Translations under genes and position numbers: made by a program
The notes under the pieces: generated by a model
What the model was told of the DNA's origin: nothing
What the model saw: only the letters and a program-made list of their open reading frames with translations
Database searches by the model: none
Assembly: GCF_000142805.1 (NCBI RefSeq)
Contig: NC_013080.1
Location: forward strand, 124,001-188,000
Length of the DNA stretch: 64,000 nucleotides
Reading direction: 5' to 3'
From: Lachancea thermotolerans CBS 6340
Taxonomy: Eukaryota > Ascomycota > Saccharomycetes > Saccharomycetales > Saccharomycetaceae
Shown here: piece by piece, positions 39,800 to 49,649 of the stretch
How the letters are laid out: every line of letters begins with the position of its first letter
Position numbering within the stretch: the first letter of the stretch is position 1

Positions 39800-40990
39800 A
39801 AAGCCATTGCTCGCAGAGTGGGCTATGAGGCATATGCGTGATGGGAAACTCCTTCCTGCGGAGCATCTATGTTAGTAAGCACTGGCGCTTCAAAGAATTC
39901 CATTAGATGTAAATCGGAAGGCCTGGCGTTGTGTAGATACACCGATCCCTTTGTCTGCGCCGAGGCGGCCAGAGGTAGATATTCCGAGCCCTTTGTCTAC
40001 GCCGAGGAGGCCAAAGAGTTGATTGATGACTCATTGAAGTATGGTGTTTTCAAGACCAAAAACGAAGCCATCTTTAAGCTACACCAAAGTATCAACCCTG
40101 GTATCGCACTCGCTATATTAAACAAATCACTAAGTCATATCAACGTGAAATGCATCAAAATTTAGTCGTGTTAGGACTAATAGCCGATATCGAGGCTGGT
40201 GACGTAGACTGGAGCGGTACAGATCGGGTTTTCTTGTGAATATTGTACGGCAGGCAAACGGAAGCCGCACAATCATGTGGTAAATTCAAGCGAGACCTAT
40301 CAAGCCCAATATTCAAGTTTCGAGTTCCTGCATACAGATATATTCGGCCCAATACACCATATGCCGGCCAGAATTCCGAAATACGTTGTAGCATTCACAG
40401 ATGAACGAACCCGATAAAGATGGGTCCATCCGACCTTTCTTGGCAAGTGAGGGAATTGACACATACTACACCTCCGCCCGCGGTTTTTTGCATGGGATAG
40501 CGGGCCGATCAAATCCGACGCTCGTCAACGACTGTTGAACAATACTTGAAGGCTCAAAAATGCCCAGGCACCTACGGTTTCATGTTGTACGAGCCACACG
40601 CAGTCACCACAACTCCTTGTTCCATCCGAAACTTGGAACACCGTCTCGATCAGAGAATAAATTATTTTAGAGCAATGAGGCACGAGGGTATTCCGGGAGT
40701 AGCCAAAAATCGATCCAGCACAGAGATGCGATTACAATAAAAGCCACAGCGAAAGAATTGAACACAAGGCAGCATACCACAAGGAGGTTGACCAACTCGA
40801 GAAGCATAACACCCGGGATCTGAGCAACCCACCCGACATAAACCCGGTGCCCGCACGCAAAATAGCAAGCTCAGTGTTCCAGAACCTGGGCGATTCGCGA
40901 ATGAAAATACCACGAACTGGCACCACGGGTGGTGTGTCAGATTTCCAACGTGTGACAGTGCCAGGTTGCGCACTGACACGTTCGTAAAAC
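39800..40990 (+). mobile_element. Fossil Ty1/copia-type LTR retroelement (broken)
   Basis: This is a decayed internal part of a Ty1/copia (Pseudoviridae) retrotransposon. Recognisable pieces occur in the usual copia order: a protease-like patch near 39870-39910, an integrase patch at about 40130-40450 with LHTDIFGP (40328-40351), and the start of the reverse transcriptase region around 40770-40830 with AYHKEVDQLEK. It is heavily broken, with many disruptions and large parts missing; I see no flanking long terminal repeats. Its degree of decay suggests an old insertion. A diverged 42-bp tandem duplication lies at 39934-40017. Confidence 0.75.
39934..40017 (+). repeat. Two diverged 42-bp tandem units
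   Basis: The units at 39934-39975 and 39976-40017 both begin TAGATA and share CCCTTTGTCT and GCCGAGG; they differ at several positions. They lie inside the retroelement remnant. Confidence 0.6.
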
Positions 40991-42301
40991 ATGATCTGAC
41001 GCTCGTCAAGCTATAGACGTGGTAGGGAATCCGCTAAGGCTCATGCGACGACACAGAATTCAGACGGCAGTGGCCTGGATACAAAAAGAAGGGATACCGC
41101 TGGTACAACTCACGGCACAGTCCAGGCCCATCCACACCCCGGAAGTCAGTGCCAACCCGGCTGGTCGAGCCACAAGATCCAGACCCTAGACAAGGGATCC
41201 CGCGGAGACACCCAGTCGCATCATCCGCGAAGCCGTCTACTCACCATATAAATAAAACCCTAGCCAGTGAACTCAGCAACCCCCCGCACCAGCGACCCGG
41301 ACTCGCCTCACAAAACCCAAGGAGCAACGCTACACGGGGCGAAAACGAGTTGCCGCGCTCGGTCGTAGACAGTGACCAGATACATGACCCGGGGCACCCA
41401 CACCTCTTCGTCGCTTGCGATGGAGCCAGCCTGGTCCCGTGACCGGCTCGCACGTGACTAGCCCAGGCTCTCTCGCCGCAGCGCAGTCTCAAACTCTCGC
41501 CACCGCCGCCAACGCCGCCCTTTTCTGTACTCTCCTGTGCCCCTCCGCACTCCTCTCAGCACGCGCCTCTGCACGCTTCTCTGCCCCTCCGCGCCCGCCC
41601 GCACCGTCCCATTGTCCCACCGCCCTGCACACGGTTCTCCTCCAGCCTTCGCGAACCTTCGCTGCGTCACCGCGCGGCCCGCCCGAGAAAATCCCCCGCC
41701 CGCCGCGCCGCAAACTGTCCGCAAGCATAGCCACCGCACCGTACTTAAAGCGGCTCGCCGTGCCTCGCCGCACGCGCACGCATAAGCCAGCGCGCGAACT
41801 CGCCAAGAACACTGCGGCACACTGCAGCGGGGGGAGATTATCAGCCGACAGCGCGCCAATCCTTTAGGTTTCGCCGTCTGGCGAGCGTATTGTAACTAGG
41901 CACGGCGCACGAGCTCGAGAGCTTCGTCGCGTGCGCGCCGTGCGCGCGCCCGCGAACACGCGGTGTGTCTGTGGGCGCAAGCCGTGGTGGTGCCAGGAGG
42001 CTCCCCGCGGGGCCTGCGCGCCTGCAGACAGCAGGCTTCGTAAAAGGGTTATGCTGGCGAGCGAGCGAGCGATTGAGCATGTGACTGGCATGCTGCCAAA
42101 TTGGACTTAAGCTCAACGTCGCAGCGCGCAAGCCAGCGCACGATGCTTCCGCACACAGCGAGAGAAGAGCAGGTTGAATGCGACGTGTACTTGTATGTGT
42201 TATGTGACAGATCGTGGGCCGGCGCGTATGTGCGCGTGCGGAGACGCGGGCGCGCGACCGCGCGCCCGCGCAGCGCCCGGCGCGCCGCCCCGACCCAGCT
42301 T
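40991..42301. other. Region between the fossil element and the zinc-cluster gene
   Basis: The first 450 bp have no clear identity and may be further decayed element DNA; GACGCTCGTCAA near 40990 also occurs near 40517. From about 41460 to 41700 the plus strand is strongly C/T-rich, then the DNA stays GC-rich to the next gene. A CACGTG lies at 41450. Open frames here follow the composition bias and are not believable genes. Confidence 0.4.
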
Positions 42302-44788
42302 ATGGCAGGCTCTAACCATGGCCTCGGCCGCCCACAGGCATGCTCCAGATGCAGGAATCATAAGATCAAGTGCGTCCACAACGGCGAGGCGCCGTGCACG
42401 TACTGTATCCACCGCAACGTCGCGCAGGAGTGCCGGCTGACGTTCCCCGAAAACAAAAAGGCCAAGAAGTCCGAGGCCGGCCCGCGCGTGTCGAAGGGCG
42501 AGGCCGGCGCGCGCGAAGCGTCCGCGCCGCTGGTGCCCATGGACGCGATCTTCACCGCGGGCGTCAGGCCGCAGATCGAGCCGCACTTGTGCGTGCCGCC
42601 CGTCGACGCCAACACGCTGCCCGCGTGGGCGCGCGGGTCGATATTCGAGGTCGTACCGCTGATCCCCGCGCGCGTGGTGCGCGAGGCCGTGCTGCGCGTG
42701 GTGCGGTCGTTCCCCGAGCTCAACTTGTTCCACCTGCCCACGGTGCTCGACAGCGCGGAGAAGCTGCACCCGCTGCTCGCGGGCGCGGCGGTCGCGTTTG
42801 CGGGGTTCTTCGACCCCTGGCGCGGCGGCAGCGGCGACGGCGGCGGCGATAGTGGCAGCGGCAGTGACGCCGGCGACGCCAGCGCCAGCCAGTGGCTGGG
42901 CGCCGGCTCGTACCAGGTCGCCAACAAGGTATGCGAGCGGCTGACGCTCGACGCGATCTTCGCCAAATGCCACTTCCTGATGGAGCCCAGCCTCGACGTC
43001 GCGTGCGCGCTGCTGATCCTCGCCGTGGTCAAGTGGGGCCACAGCGAGTACTACGCGGCGTGGATGCTGCACGGGTGCGCGACGCGGATGATCCAGTCCA
43101 TGGACAGCGAGGAGTCGTTCCTCCTCAAGGCCAAGATCTACCCGCTGCTGCGCAAGATGCAGTTGCGCGCGTTCTGGTGCGCGTACGTGCTCGACAAGAT
43201 CATCTGCGCGGGCCAGCGCAAGACGTTCATGCTGCCCGACACCCCGGACATGCTGCTGCCCGTGGGCGACTACGAGTTCTCGCTGGCCACACTCGACGCC
43301 GCACCCGAGATGGACCTGGGCGTCAAGTCCGAGCAGAAGGCCACGCTGTGCGACTTCCTGGCGCAGTGCCAGCGCAACCCGGCGATCCTGAAAAAGAGCC
43401 CCTACGCGCTGCTCGTGTTCCTGTGGTCCATCTGGGGCGCCGTCAGCCGGCGCGTGACGCGGCCCGACCGCGACAGCCCGGCGTTCGAGTGCCCCTGGGA
43501 CCCCGACAGCGAGGTCTACAAGCTCAACAGCAGGCTGGACGGCATATGGGCCCTGGTGCCGAGGGAGTGGAAGTGGTCCCGCGAGGCGTACCTCGCGGAG
43601 AAGCCCGCCGTCATCAAGGACAACCTCATGGTCACCATCAACTGCGTCTACCACGCCTCCACGGCGCTCATCAACCGCGAGTTCATGCCCTTCCTGCCGC
43701 ACGACATCGACAAGCCCGCGGGCCCCACGGACCTGAAGGAGCCGCCGCCCTACCACGAAAACTACTGGACGGAGTCCGCCAGGCGCTGCTTCGGCTCCAT
43801 CCGGACCCTGTCGCGCATTCTCAAAACCTTGCTGGAAGAGGAACTTGGGCGCTCCCCCGGAGGGAAGTTCAGGAATGCCGTGCTGGTTACGCCCTACCAC
43901 TCCTTCCTGGCGTTCACCTGTGGCTTGCTGGCCAACTACGGCGCGAACTTCTACTGGATGGACCCGGACTCGGAAAAGTACAACAACGACCCCACCAACC
44001 CGGACAGGCTTGAAAACTGCTACAACGTCGCCATCAGCTTACTAAAGGCCAAGGAGAACGACTTTGGCGCGGCCAAGAACTGGCTCGCCGTTATTCTCAA
44101 GATGGGCGAGATCAACCGCTTCGTCGCCCAGAACCGAAACAGCACCAAGGTGAGCGAGTGGACCAAGAAGTGCTCCAAGGACCTGGGGCCCTCGCTGAGC
44201 ATGCCCAAAGTCGATATCAAGAAACTCGAGAAAATGCTCCCGCTTCTCCCGCCGCCCCACACCAACGGCCAGCAAAACACTGAGAGCTTGTACCCCTCGC
44301 CAGCGGCTGACTCCTACTACAACCAAGTTGGCCTATTTTCCCAAAGAGAGGTGGTCCCGAGCTCGTCGTTTTATCGCGCGCCGCCGCCATCAGCATCGCA
44401 GCCGGCCTCCCAATATAGGTCGCCAGCGCTGATGACCCACTCCGCGCCGATGTCTTTCCCTCTGGCGCCCGCAGCGTCACAGTCTCCAAAACTCTCGTTT
44501 CCCGCGTTGCTTCCCGCATCCGCGTGCGAGCCGTTGTCGTCAAATCCAGCTCCACAGCCGCTAGCAAGCTTCGGTGCAAGTTCCAGTGTTAGGTCCGTCC
44601 CGGCCGCGTCCTATTCTGTAGTCCCGGGTTCCAGTGTCTTGTCCCCTCAGGTTGCACCGAGCGCCCCATATGCAGGCCAGCAGCCGCTGCCTGCCCATGA
44701 TGAGCGGCATGTCGAAACGGACACAGATAAACTCAGCTTGTTTTTCAACGATAGCGAGCTCGACCTTCTAATGCAGTTCAATAGCTGA
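42302..44788 (+). CDS. Zn2Cys6 fungal transcription factor
   Basis: The protein is 828 aa from Met at 42302 (MAGSNHGLGRPQ). Residues 14-45 form a Zn2Cys6 cluster with spacing C-X2-C-X6-C-X7-C-X2-C-X8-C (ACSRCRNHKIKC to AQEC). The middle is a helical fungal-specific regulatory domain (DVACALLILAVVKWGHSEYYAAWMLHG, LRAFWCAYVLDKIICAGQRK). The tail is Pro/Ser/Ala-rich and ends in an acidic stretch (DTDKLSLFFNDSELDLLMQF) that looks like an activation domain. An ATG at 42143 would add 53 Arg-rich residues that look non-coding. GC content is much higher than in RPA43 next door, and codon use is strongly C/G-ending in the first 1.7 kb. I cannot assign a specific S. cerevisiae counterpart; the gene interrupts the RPA190-RPA43 pair. 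Confidence 0.88.
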   Translation: MAGSNHGLGRPQACSRCRNHKIKCVHNGEAPCTYCIHRNVAQECRLTFPENKKAKKSEAGPRVSKGEAGAREASAPLVPMDAIFTAGVRPQIEPHLCVPPVDANTLPAWARGSIFEVVPLIPARVVREAVLRVVRSFPELNLFHLPTVLDSAEKLHPLLAGAAVAFAGFFDPWRGGSGDGGGDSGSGSDAGDASASQWLGAGSYQVANKVCERLTLDAIFAKCHFLMEPSLDVACALLILAVVKWGHSEYYAAWMLHGCATRMIQSMDSEESFLLKAKIYPLLRKMQLRAFWCAYVLDKIICAGQRKTFMLPDTPDMLLPVGDYEFSLATLDAAPEMDLGVKSEQKATLCDFLAQCQRNPAILKKSPYALLVFLWSIWGAVSRRVTRPDRDSPAFECPWDPDSEVYKLNSRLDGIWALVPREWKWSREAYLAEKPAVIKDNLMVTINCVYHASTALINREFMPFLPHDIDKPAGPTDLKEPPPYHENYWTESARRCFGSIRTLSRILKTLLEEELGRSPGGKFRNAVLVTPYHSFLAFTCGLLANYGANFYWMDPDSEKYNNDPTNPDRLENCYNVAISLLKAKENDFGAAKNWLAVILKMGEINRFVAQNRNSTKVSEWTKKCSKDLGPSLSMPKVDIKKLEKMLPLLPPPHTNGQQNTESLYPSPAADSYYNQVGLFSQREVVPSSSFYRAPPPSASQPASQYRSPALMTHSAPMSFPLAPAASQSPKLSFPALLPASACEPLSSNPAPQPLASFGASSSVRSVPAASYSVVPGSSVLSPQVAPSAPYAGQQPLPAHDERHVETDTDKLSLFFNDSELDLLMQFNS

Positions 44789-45127
44789 AAGTTCAGACGC
44801 ATATTAAGTCAAACGGCGCACTGCTGTCTCGATACCAGACCATATACAGTATTTTTGGTTCTTAATCTACTGTTAATATAAACCCCATTACCTACGTCAA
44901 TTCAAGGCCCTTCCCTCGTATTCGAGGCGCTCAAGACAAGACAATAGAGCAGCACCTTGTGCTCTCCCACAAGTTCTGTAACGTCAGACGGACCTTCTCT
45001 CTAATATCTTCCAGAGTTGTTAGAGGGAAGAAGATCCAAAAAAAATTTTCGAAAAAAAGACTTCAAAAAGCTCATCTCATCGGTAAACTGGCTAACAGAA
45101 CTGGGCAAATAAGGGTATCTAACGGTC
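44789..45127. promoter_or_regulatory. Promoter of RPA43 with RRPE and PAC elements
   Basis: AAAAAAAATTTTCG at 45038-45051 matches RRPE, and CATCTCATCG at 45073-45082 is a PAC element (CGATGAGATG) on the minus strand. They lie 46-90 bp before the start codon. A TATA-like AATATAAACC at about 44876 is more distant. Confidence 0.75.
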
Positions 45128-46021
45128 ATGTCGAGCGTTAAGAGGTCCAGTGAGCAGAAGAGGGATGCGGAGTTCATAAAAAGACACAAGAAGGTGTGCA
45201 AGAACCCTGTAGACGAGAGCAATGGGGTCTCCAAGTGCATCGTTCAGGTTCCGGTGTCAATGTATGTGTCCATTGCGCCTACGTACATGAAGGAGCCTAA
45301 CCGGGGCATCAAGAAACAACACTTGAACCCCATGATCATGAAGTACAGCAGCAACGTTGGCGGCGTGGTCTTGGGCTACGAGAACTTGAAAATCGAGGAT
45401 GCTAGCGTGAGCGACGAGAGTGATAGCGAGAACGCTACAAAGCTGGTGAAGATTACCCCGGACACCCCATTCGGGTTCACTTGGTGCAGCGTCGACCTAT
45501 ACGTATGGCAGCCGCAGATCGGCGATGTCATCGAAGGTTGGATTTTCATACAGTCACCATCGCATATTGGGCTTTTGATTCACGACGCATTCAATGCCAG
45601 CATAAAAAAGACAAGCATCCCCCAGGACTGGACTTTCATCCACAACGAGGATGCTGACAACAACTCTGACAGCGGCGTAGGCAACTCCGCTCAGTCGAGG
45701 TCCTTGGGACACTGGGTCGACGAAAACGGGCAGAGACTCGACGGGAAACTCAAGTTCTCGGTCAGAAACGTTTACACCACGGGGAGAGTCGTTTCCCTGG
45801 AGGGTTCGTTGTTGGACGATAAAGTCGGCCAAGCGCGCTCCCCTGCGGAAAGCCTTCCTGTTGTATCCAACAAGAAAATCATTTTTGATGACGAGGTCTC
45901 CACAGAAAACAGGGAAAGCCATAGAGATTTGGAGCTTTCGAAAAGGGTAAAAGAGGATAACGGCGAGGAAATTGTCTACGAGAAGAATTCAAGCAGCAGT
46001 GAGTCTAGTGACAGTGAGTAA
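45128..46021 (+). CDS. RPA43: RNA polymerase I subunit A43
   Basis: A43 forms the stalk of Pol I with A14 and contacts the initiation factor Rrn3. The 297-aa protein (S. cerevisiae 326) has a Lys-rich start, the Rpb7-like N-terminal tip domain ([40 protein letters not shown]), an OB-type domain ([27 protein letters not shown]) interrupted by an acidic loop, and an acidic Ser/Glu-rich tail. Together with RPA190 it gives two Pol I subunit genes in this window, both with PAC and RRPE boxes. Confidence 0.95.
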   Translation: MSSVKRSSEQKRDAEFIKRHKKVCKNPVDESNGVSKCIVQVPVSMYVSIAPTYMKEPNRGIKKQHLNPMIMKYSSNVGGVVLGYENLKIEDASVSDESDSENATKLVKITPDTPFGFTWCSVDLYVWQPQIGDVIEGWIFIQSPSHIGLLIHDAFNASIKKTSIPQDWTFIHNEDADNNSDSGVGNSAQSRSLGHWVDENGQRLDGKLKFSVRNVYTTGRVVSLEGSLLDDKVGQARSPAESLPVVSNKKIIFDDEVSTENRESHRDLELSKRVKEDNGEEIVYEKNSSSSESSDSE

Positions 46022-46276
46022 GCTTGGGCACTTGCAGCGGTTACCGGTGCTGCATAACTCTGTAAAATATAATAAGTACATATTAATCACACTGCATTAG
46101 ACGAAGAGCTGTGGAGCTTCCGCTGTCTTGTCTTTTCTGCCCACATCCTGCAGAGATGAATTTGTTTCACGATCAATATTCGAAAATAACAACAACCGGC
46201 AGTGGAGACGTTATACAACAAAATAACCCTATAAAAAGACCAGCTATCCACAATCTTGTCGTGCTAACGGCCAGCC

Positions 46277-47152
46277 ATGTCAGCCCCTACTATGCGGACA
46301 ACGCTTTTGCTGACTGAGCACCTGGGTTATCCTCCAATTTCATTGATTGACGATATCATAAACGCAGTAAATGAGCTGATGTACAAGTGTACCCAGGCAA
46401 TGGAGAAATACTTGCTCGAAAGGAGCTTTATGGAAGGAAAGGATTACACAGACGAGATCAAGATAGGCATTGCAAAGCTCGAAACTTTATGGGAGAATTC
46501 TGTGGACCGAAGCTTCGACAAGCTAGAGCTGTACGTTCTCAGAAATGTTCTCCACATACCGCAAGAACTTATTGAAAACGGATCTTTCCGTCTGCGACAC
46601 CATGACTCCCTAGTATTAGAGGATAACGATAGCAAGGAGGCACTGAGCACTGAGCTGAAGACAAAAATGCGACAATTACAAGAGTCCATTGAAACCCACA
46701 AAGAGCTTCGTAGACAAAAGGTGGCGCTACAAAAGGTCCTGGCAAGAGTCAGAAGATTTAAGCTTCTGGTCTCCAGCTTTTTACAGGGACAGGATCTTGA
46801 TAACAAAGAAGTCGCTGCGGTCCTGAGCTCACTGAGTCCTGTCAACGAGAGCGTAAGGTTCCTGGCTTCTCAAGTTCACAGCTTATACCTTGAGTCGGAC
46901 GACCAATGCTCCTCCGAGCGTGTCAAGAGCATAGTGTCTCGACAGAAAGAGCTGCACGCTGATCTATCGTCGCGCACAGGGTATCTCGCACAGAGCACAA
47001 AAAAAGCTCTCGAGCAGCTTCTCGGAAATCAGCCCAGCGAAGTGAGTCACGAAGTTCCTGATGGCGCCGGAACAACGGGCTCTTCTCCATCAACTGATCA
47101 TGCGATAGAGGTCAGTAGCCCCGATTGGAATGCAATGACCGAGGTCACGTGA
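46277..47152 (+). CDS. MTW1: Kinetochore protein Mtw1 (MIND complex)
   Basis: Mtw1 joins Nnf1, Nsl1 and Dsn1 in the MIND complex, which links inner kinetochore proteins to the Ndc80 complex. The 291-aa protein (S. cerevisiae 289) begins MSAPTMRTTLLLTEHLGYPPISLIDDIINAVNE, almost identical to the S. cerevisiae start, and continues FDKLELYVLRNVLHIP and then coiled coil to about residue 230. A short upstream frame overlaps its start. The stop codon lies inside a GTCACGTGAT box at 47144-47153. Confidence 0.97.
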   Translation: MSAPTMRTTLLLTEHLGYPPISLIDDIINAVNELMYKCTQAMEKYLLERSFMEGKDYTDEIKIGIAKLETLWENSVDRSFDKLELYVLRNVLHIPQELIENGSFRLRHHDSLVLEDNDSKEALSTELKTKMRQLQESIETHKELRRQKVALQKVLARVRRFKLLVSSFLQGQDLDNKEVAAVLSSLSPVNESVRFLASQVHSLYLESDDQCSSERVKSIVSRQKELHADLSSRTGYLAQSTKKALEQLLGNQPSEVSHEVPDGAGTTGSSPSTDHAIEVSSPDWNAMTEVT

Positions 47153-47153
47153 T
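47144..47153. promoter_or_regulatory. Cbf1-type GTCACGTG box overlapping the MTW1 stop codon
   Basis: GTCACGTG spans the last codons and stop of MTW1, about 205 bp before the UBC11 start, so it most likely belongs to the UBC11 promoter. Confidence 0.5.
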
Positions 47154-47355
47154 GAATACCGTTCAACGATTCGCCGCTCAGGTACAAAACTGATCCACGA
47201 TACTGTTTTGTATAACCAAATCAGATGGCATCAACAAAAACTCCGCTCGTTAGAGATACCTGAAAAGATAACACGAGTTGTGGACAAGTCATTGCAACCA
47301 AGCCCACACAAACTTGTCTGCTAGCCCCTGATAAACCGTTGAGTTAGTACCGAAC

Positions 47356-47841
47356 ATGGAGGGCAGCTCGAAATCTAGTATTCCCGATGGCCACTCGGTG
47401 GTGAGCAGGCTCCAGAGCGAGCTAATGCAACTGATGTTGTCACCTTCGCCGGGCCTCAGTGCTTTCCCTGAGGACGAAGAAGACCTTACCAAGTGGTGTG
47501 GCATCATCACAGGCCCTGACGGGACGCCATATGAGGGGATGCGGTTCAAGATCGCGCTGGAGTTCGCTCAGACCTATCCTTACACAGCTCCAAAGGTGCG
47601 GTTCGTGAGCCCAATGTGGCACCCTAACGTCGATATGAGCGGCAACATTTGTTTGGATATTTTGAAGGACCAGTGGTCAGCGGTCTACAACGTACAAACT
47701 ATCCTGCTCTCACTGCAGTCGCTGCTGGAAGAGCCCAACAACAGTTCACCGCTGAATGCGGTAGCTGCGGAACTGTGGGACAAGGACATGAGAGAGTACA
47801 AGAAGAAGCTCATTGCACGGTACGAAGAGATCGATGACTAA
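47356..47841 (+). CDS. UBC11: E2 ubiquitin-conjugating enzyme, Ubc11/E2-C type
   Basis: This E2 carries ubiquitin as a thioester for transfer to substrates; relatives in animals (UbcH10) and S. pombe (Ubc11) serve the anaphase-promoting complex. The 161-aa protein (S. cerevisiae 156) has the UBC core: [29 protein letters not shown], the HPN motif, and the active-site cysteine in [17 protein letters not shown]. The N-terminal extension ([23 protein letters not shown]) fits the E2-C class. Its location between MTW1 (YAL034W-A) and the FUN19/YOR338W gene matches YOR339C. Confidence 0.95.
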   Translation: MEGSSKSSIPDGHSVVSRLQSELMQLMLSPSPGLSAFPEDEEDLTKWCGIITGPDGTPYEGMRFKIALEFAQTYPYTAPKVRFVSPMWHPNVDMSGNICLDILKDQWSAVYNVQTILLSLQSLLEEPNNSSPLNAVAAELWDKDMREYKKKLIARYEEIDD

Positions 47842-48171
47842 AGGAAACTCAGTCATTACTAGAGTAGATCAAAGCAACTCGCACTTTTAATTCAGATGTC
47901 CATAATCAAGACCCTTACCTCCTCTGCGGTAAAGGTTTCACAGCGACACCTGGCCCATGGTGTTTGTGTCGAGCACCTCCCGGGCGCCAGGGCTCCTACT
48001 AAAAGATTCACAAACAATCCAAAACAAATACGATACGGTAGTGATTATTTAAATATTAAAAAAGCTTTTCTGTTTTTATGACGTCCGCTTTCACTATGAT
48101 TTTCCATTAATTCACCATACGAATAACCAAATGTATTACCAAAAATATGCGCGAAATGACACCCTTGAACT
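47842..48171. other. Convergent intergenic region between UBC11 and FUN19
   Basis: These 330 bp are AT-rich towards 48000-48160 and hold two 3' ends. A 61-codon frame from an ATG at 47896 looks like chance. Confidence 0.35.
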
Positions 48172-49278
48172 TCAAAAAAACCTCTCGAAGTTCTCGTCTT
48201 CCAACCAGCCAATCCTCTCATATGCCGCAAAAAGTCTTGACGCCTTGTTGACGTCAATTCGGCAAGCCTTCTGGGCGTCCGTCCGCCTGAAAGGCAGGTC
48301 CTGCTTCAAACGGTGAACCTTCTCCACGAATAGTCTTCTCTTGGAGTCCAAGTACAAGTCACAAGGCAGCCGAAGTATCTGGGCGAGCTGCAGCTCCGCT
48401 GGATGAAGCAGATGCCGCAGGGGATCCGCAGAAAGGTCCATAGAGGAGCCCTTCCACTCAACTTTCAAGCACTTGTTGTTAGCAGGAAGTGTGGAGAGGG
48501 GTGGGCTGTAGTCGGGGAGTTTTTCCCAGCTCATGTTGGGCACGTATTGCGGTGCGCCCAAAACTGCGGAAGAACCCAGTGGAGAAGTGACCGAATTGAC
48601 TTTGCGGTGTGTGTTGCGATTGGTGGGTGTGGCAGGTCTTGAGGGCATGCCATGACGCGTGAAATCTTCCTGGAAGGCAGGGGCATGGCCCCTTGCGGTC
48701 CTAGGATTCTCGGCGTTTTTGACCGACCGCCTGGTTCTGTACACCTTCTCGAAGTCGGATCCTCCCGAAGTGTAGTTTGGAGAACATGTGTAGTTGCGTG
48801 TTTTCCGCAAAGTCTTGTTGTTAGGATGCGTGTACCGCTTGGTGCGCATGAAGTCGAAACATCTGTACTGCGACAAAAACCCACTGGTGGCGCTGCGGTA
48901 GCTCTCCGGCGACCGGGAACTTTCCCAGTCTGGTTTCACCCACAGTGCAGTGGTCGACTCAGCAGGTACCTGTGGTGCCACAGGCGCTGCAGGCGCCGCA
49001 CTGCCCTCATCCACGGAGCTCATCTTGGGCGAGAGAGGGGGGGAGGGGATCAAATGTTCGTCCAGCGCACTGTCGATGCTGCAGCCCCCGAGCCCCGGCC
49101 CGCCACTGCGCGGCGCCATAGCGCCCACCACCTGCTGGTGCAGCGCGGCCAGCAGCCGCGACGTGCCCTTGGGATGCACCACTGTGCTCAATTGAGCGTG
49201 CTCTGGTTGCGGCGAGTTGAATTCCATGTTTTCGCCTCTTTCTTTGCTTTGTAATTCCACTTTGCTTCTCTTGCTCAC
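48172..49278 (-). CDS. FUN19: SWIRM-domain protein, FUN19/YOR338W family
   Basis: The 368-aa protein corresponds to the S. cerevisiae ohnolog pair FUN19 (413 aa) and YOR338W (363 aa), whose roles remain poorly defined. Residues about 280-368 form a SWIRM domain (LRHLLHPAELQLAQILRLPCDLYLDSKRRLFVEKV, then KACRIDVNKASRLFAAYERIGWLEDENF), a helical fold found in chromatin proteins. The rest is Ser/Pro-rich and probably disordered, with RCFDFMRTKRYTHPNNKTL as a further conserved patch. Starts at 49278 and 49227 (MEFNSPQ) are both possible. It is the single pre-duplication copy. Confidence 0.9.
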   Translation of the reverse strand: MSKRSKVELQSKERGENMEFNSPQPEHAQLSTVVHPKGTSRLLAALHQQVVGAMAPRSGGPGLGGCSIDSALDEHLIPSPPLSPKMSSVDEGSAAPAAPVAPQVPAESTTALWVKPDWESSRSPESYRSATSGFLSQYRCFDFMRTKRYTHPNNKTLRKTRNYTCSPNYTSGGSDFEKVYRTRRSVKNAENPRTARGHAPAFQEDFTRHGMPSRPATPTNRNTHRKVNSVTSPLGSSAVLGAPQYVPNMSWEKLPDYSPPLSTLPANNKCLKVEWKGSSMDLSADPLRHLLHPAELQLAQILRLPCDLYLDSKRRLFVEKVHRLKQDLPFRRTDAQKACRIDVNKASRLFAAYERIGWLEDENFERFF

Positions 49279-49649
49279 TTTCTCTAGTATAACTAACAGT
49301 TTCGATTGCTGTTTCTCTTTTGCGCTGTTGCGGATACTCTAGACAACTCTAGAGCTTTCTCAATCCTTGCTATGGCTGTGAAATTGCTCGAAACTTGCTG
49401 ATGTTTGCCGTTTCCTCGCAAAAGCACTAACATCTCATCTCATTTCGTTTTATATCTCATCCCTGCGATGGCTCATCACTAGTAGTTACTTTTTCTGCGC
49501 CGGTAAAGAGAAAGCATCGCCGTGTGGTGTGAGTGAGATTGCTTGTTTTCTTGCTTTTTTGCTTTGTTGCAAGTGATGACATGTTCACGTGACTCTGGGG
49601 AAGACGTGCACGTGACGTCAGCCCGCGCGGGCATTTCGTGACTAGCGGA
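49279..49649. promoter_or_regulatory. Intergenic region between TEA1 and FUN19
   Basis: Both flanking genes are on the minus strand, so this holds the TEA1 3' end and the FUN19 promoter. CACGTG boxes occur at 49586 and 49609, 23 bp apart. CTCTAGAGTTGTCTAGAG-like short repeats lie near 49335-49360. No gene is seen. Confidence 0.4.

Noticed and set aside
42143-42301. In-frame 53-codon Arg-rich extension of the zinc-cluster gene
   Set aside because: It follows the local GC-rich composition and is not typical of the family's N-terminus; it was not fully excluded.
42200-43900. A 566-codon minus-strand frame opposite the zinc-cluster gene
   Set aside because: It mirrors the GC-rich codon use of the plus-strand gene, which has a clear Zn2Cys6 motif and regulatory domain; the antisense product shows no domain.
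47896-48081. A 61-codon frame between UBC11 and FUN19
   Set aside because: It lies in a convergent 3' region, has no promoter features and no recognisable domain.
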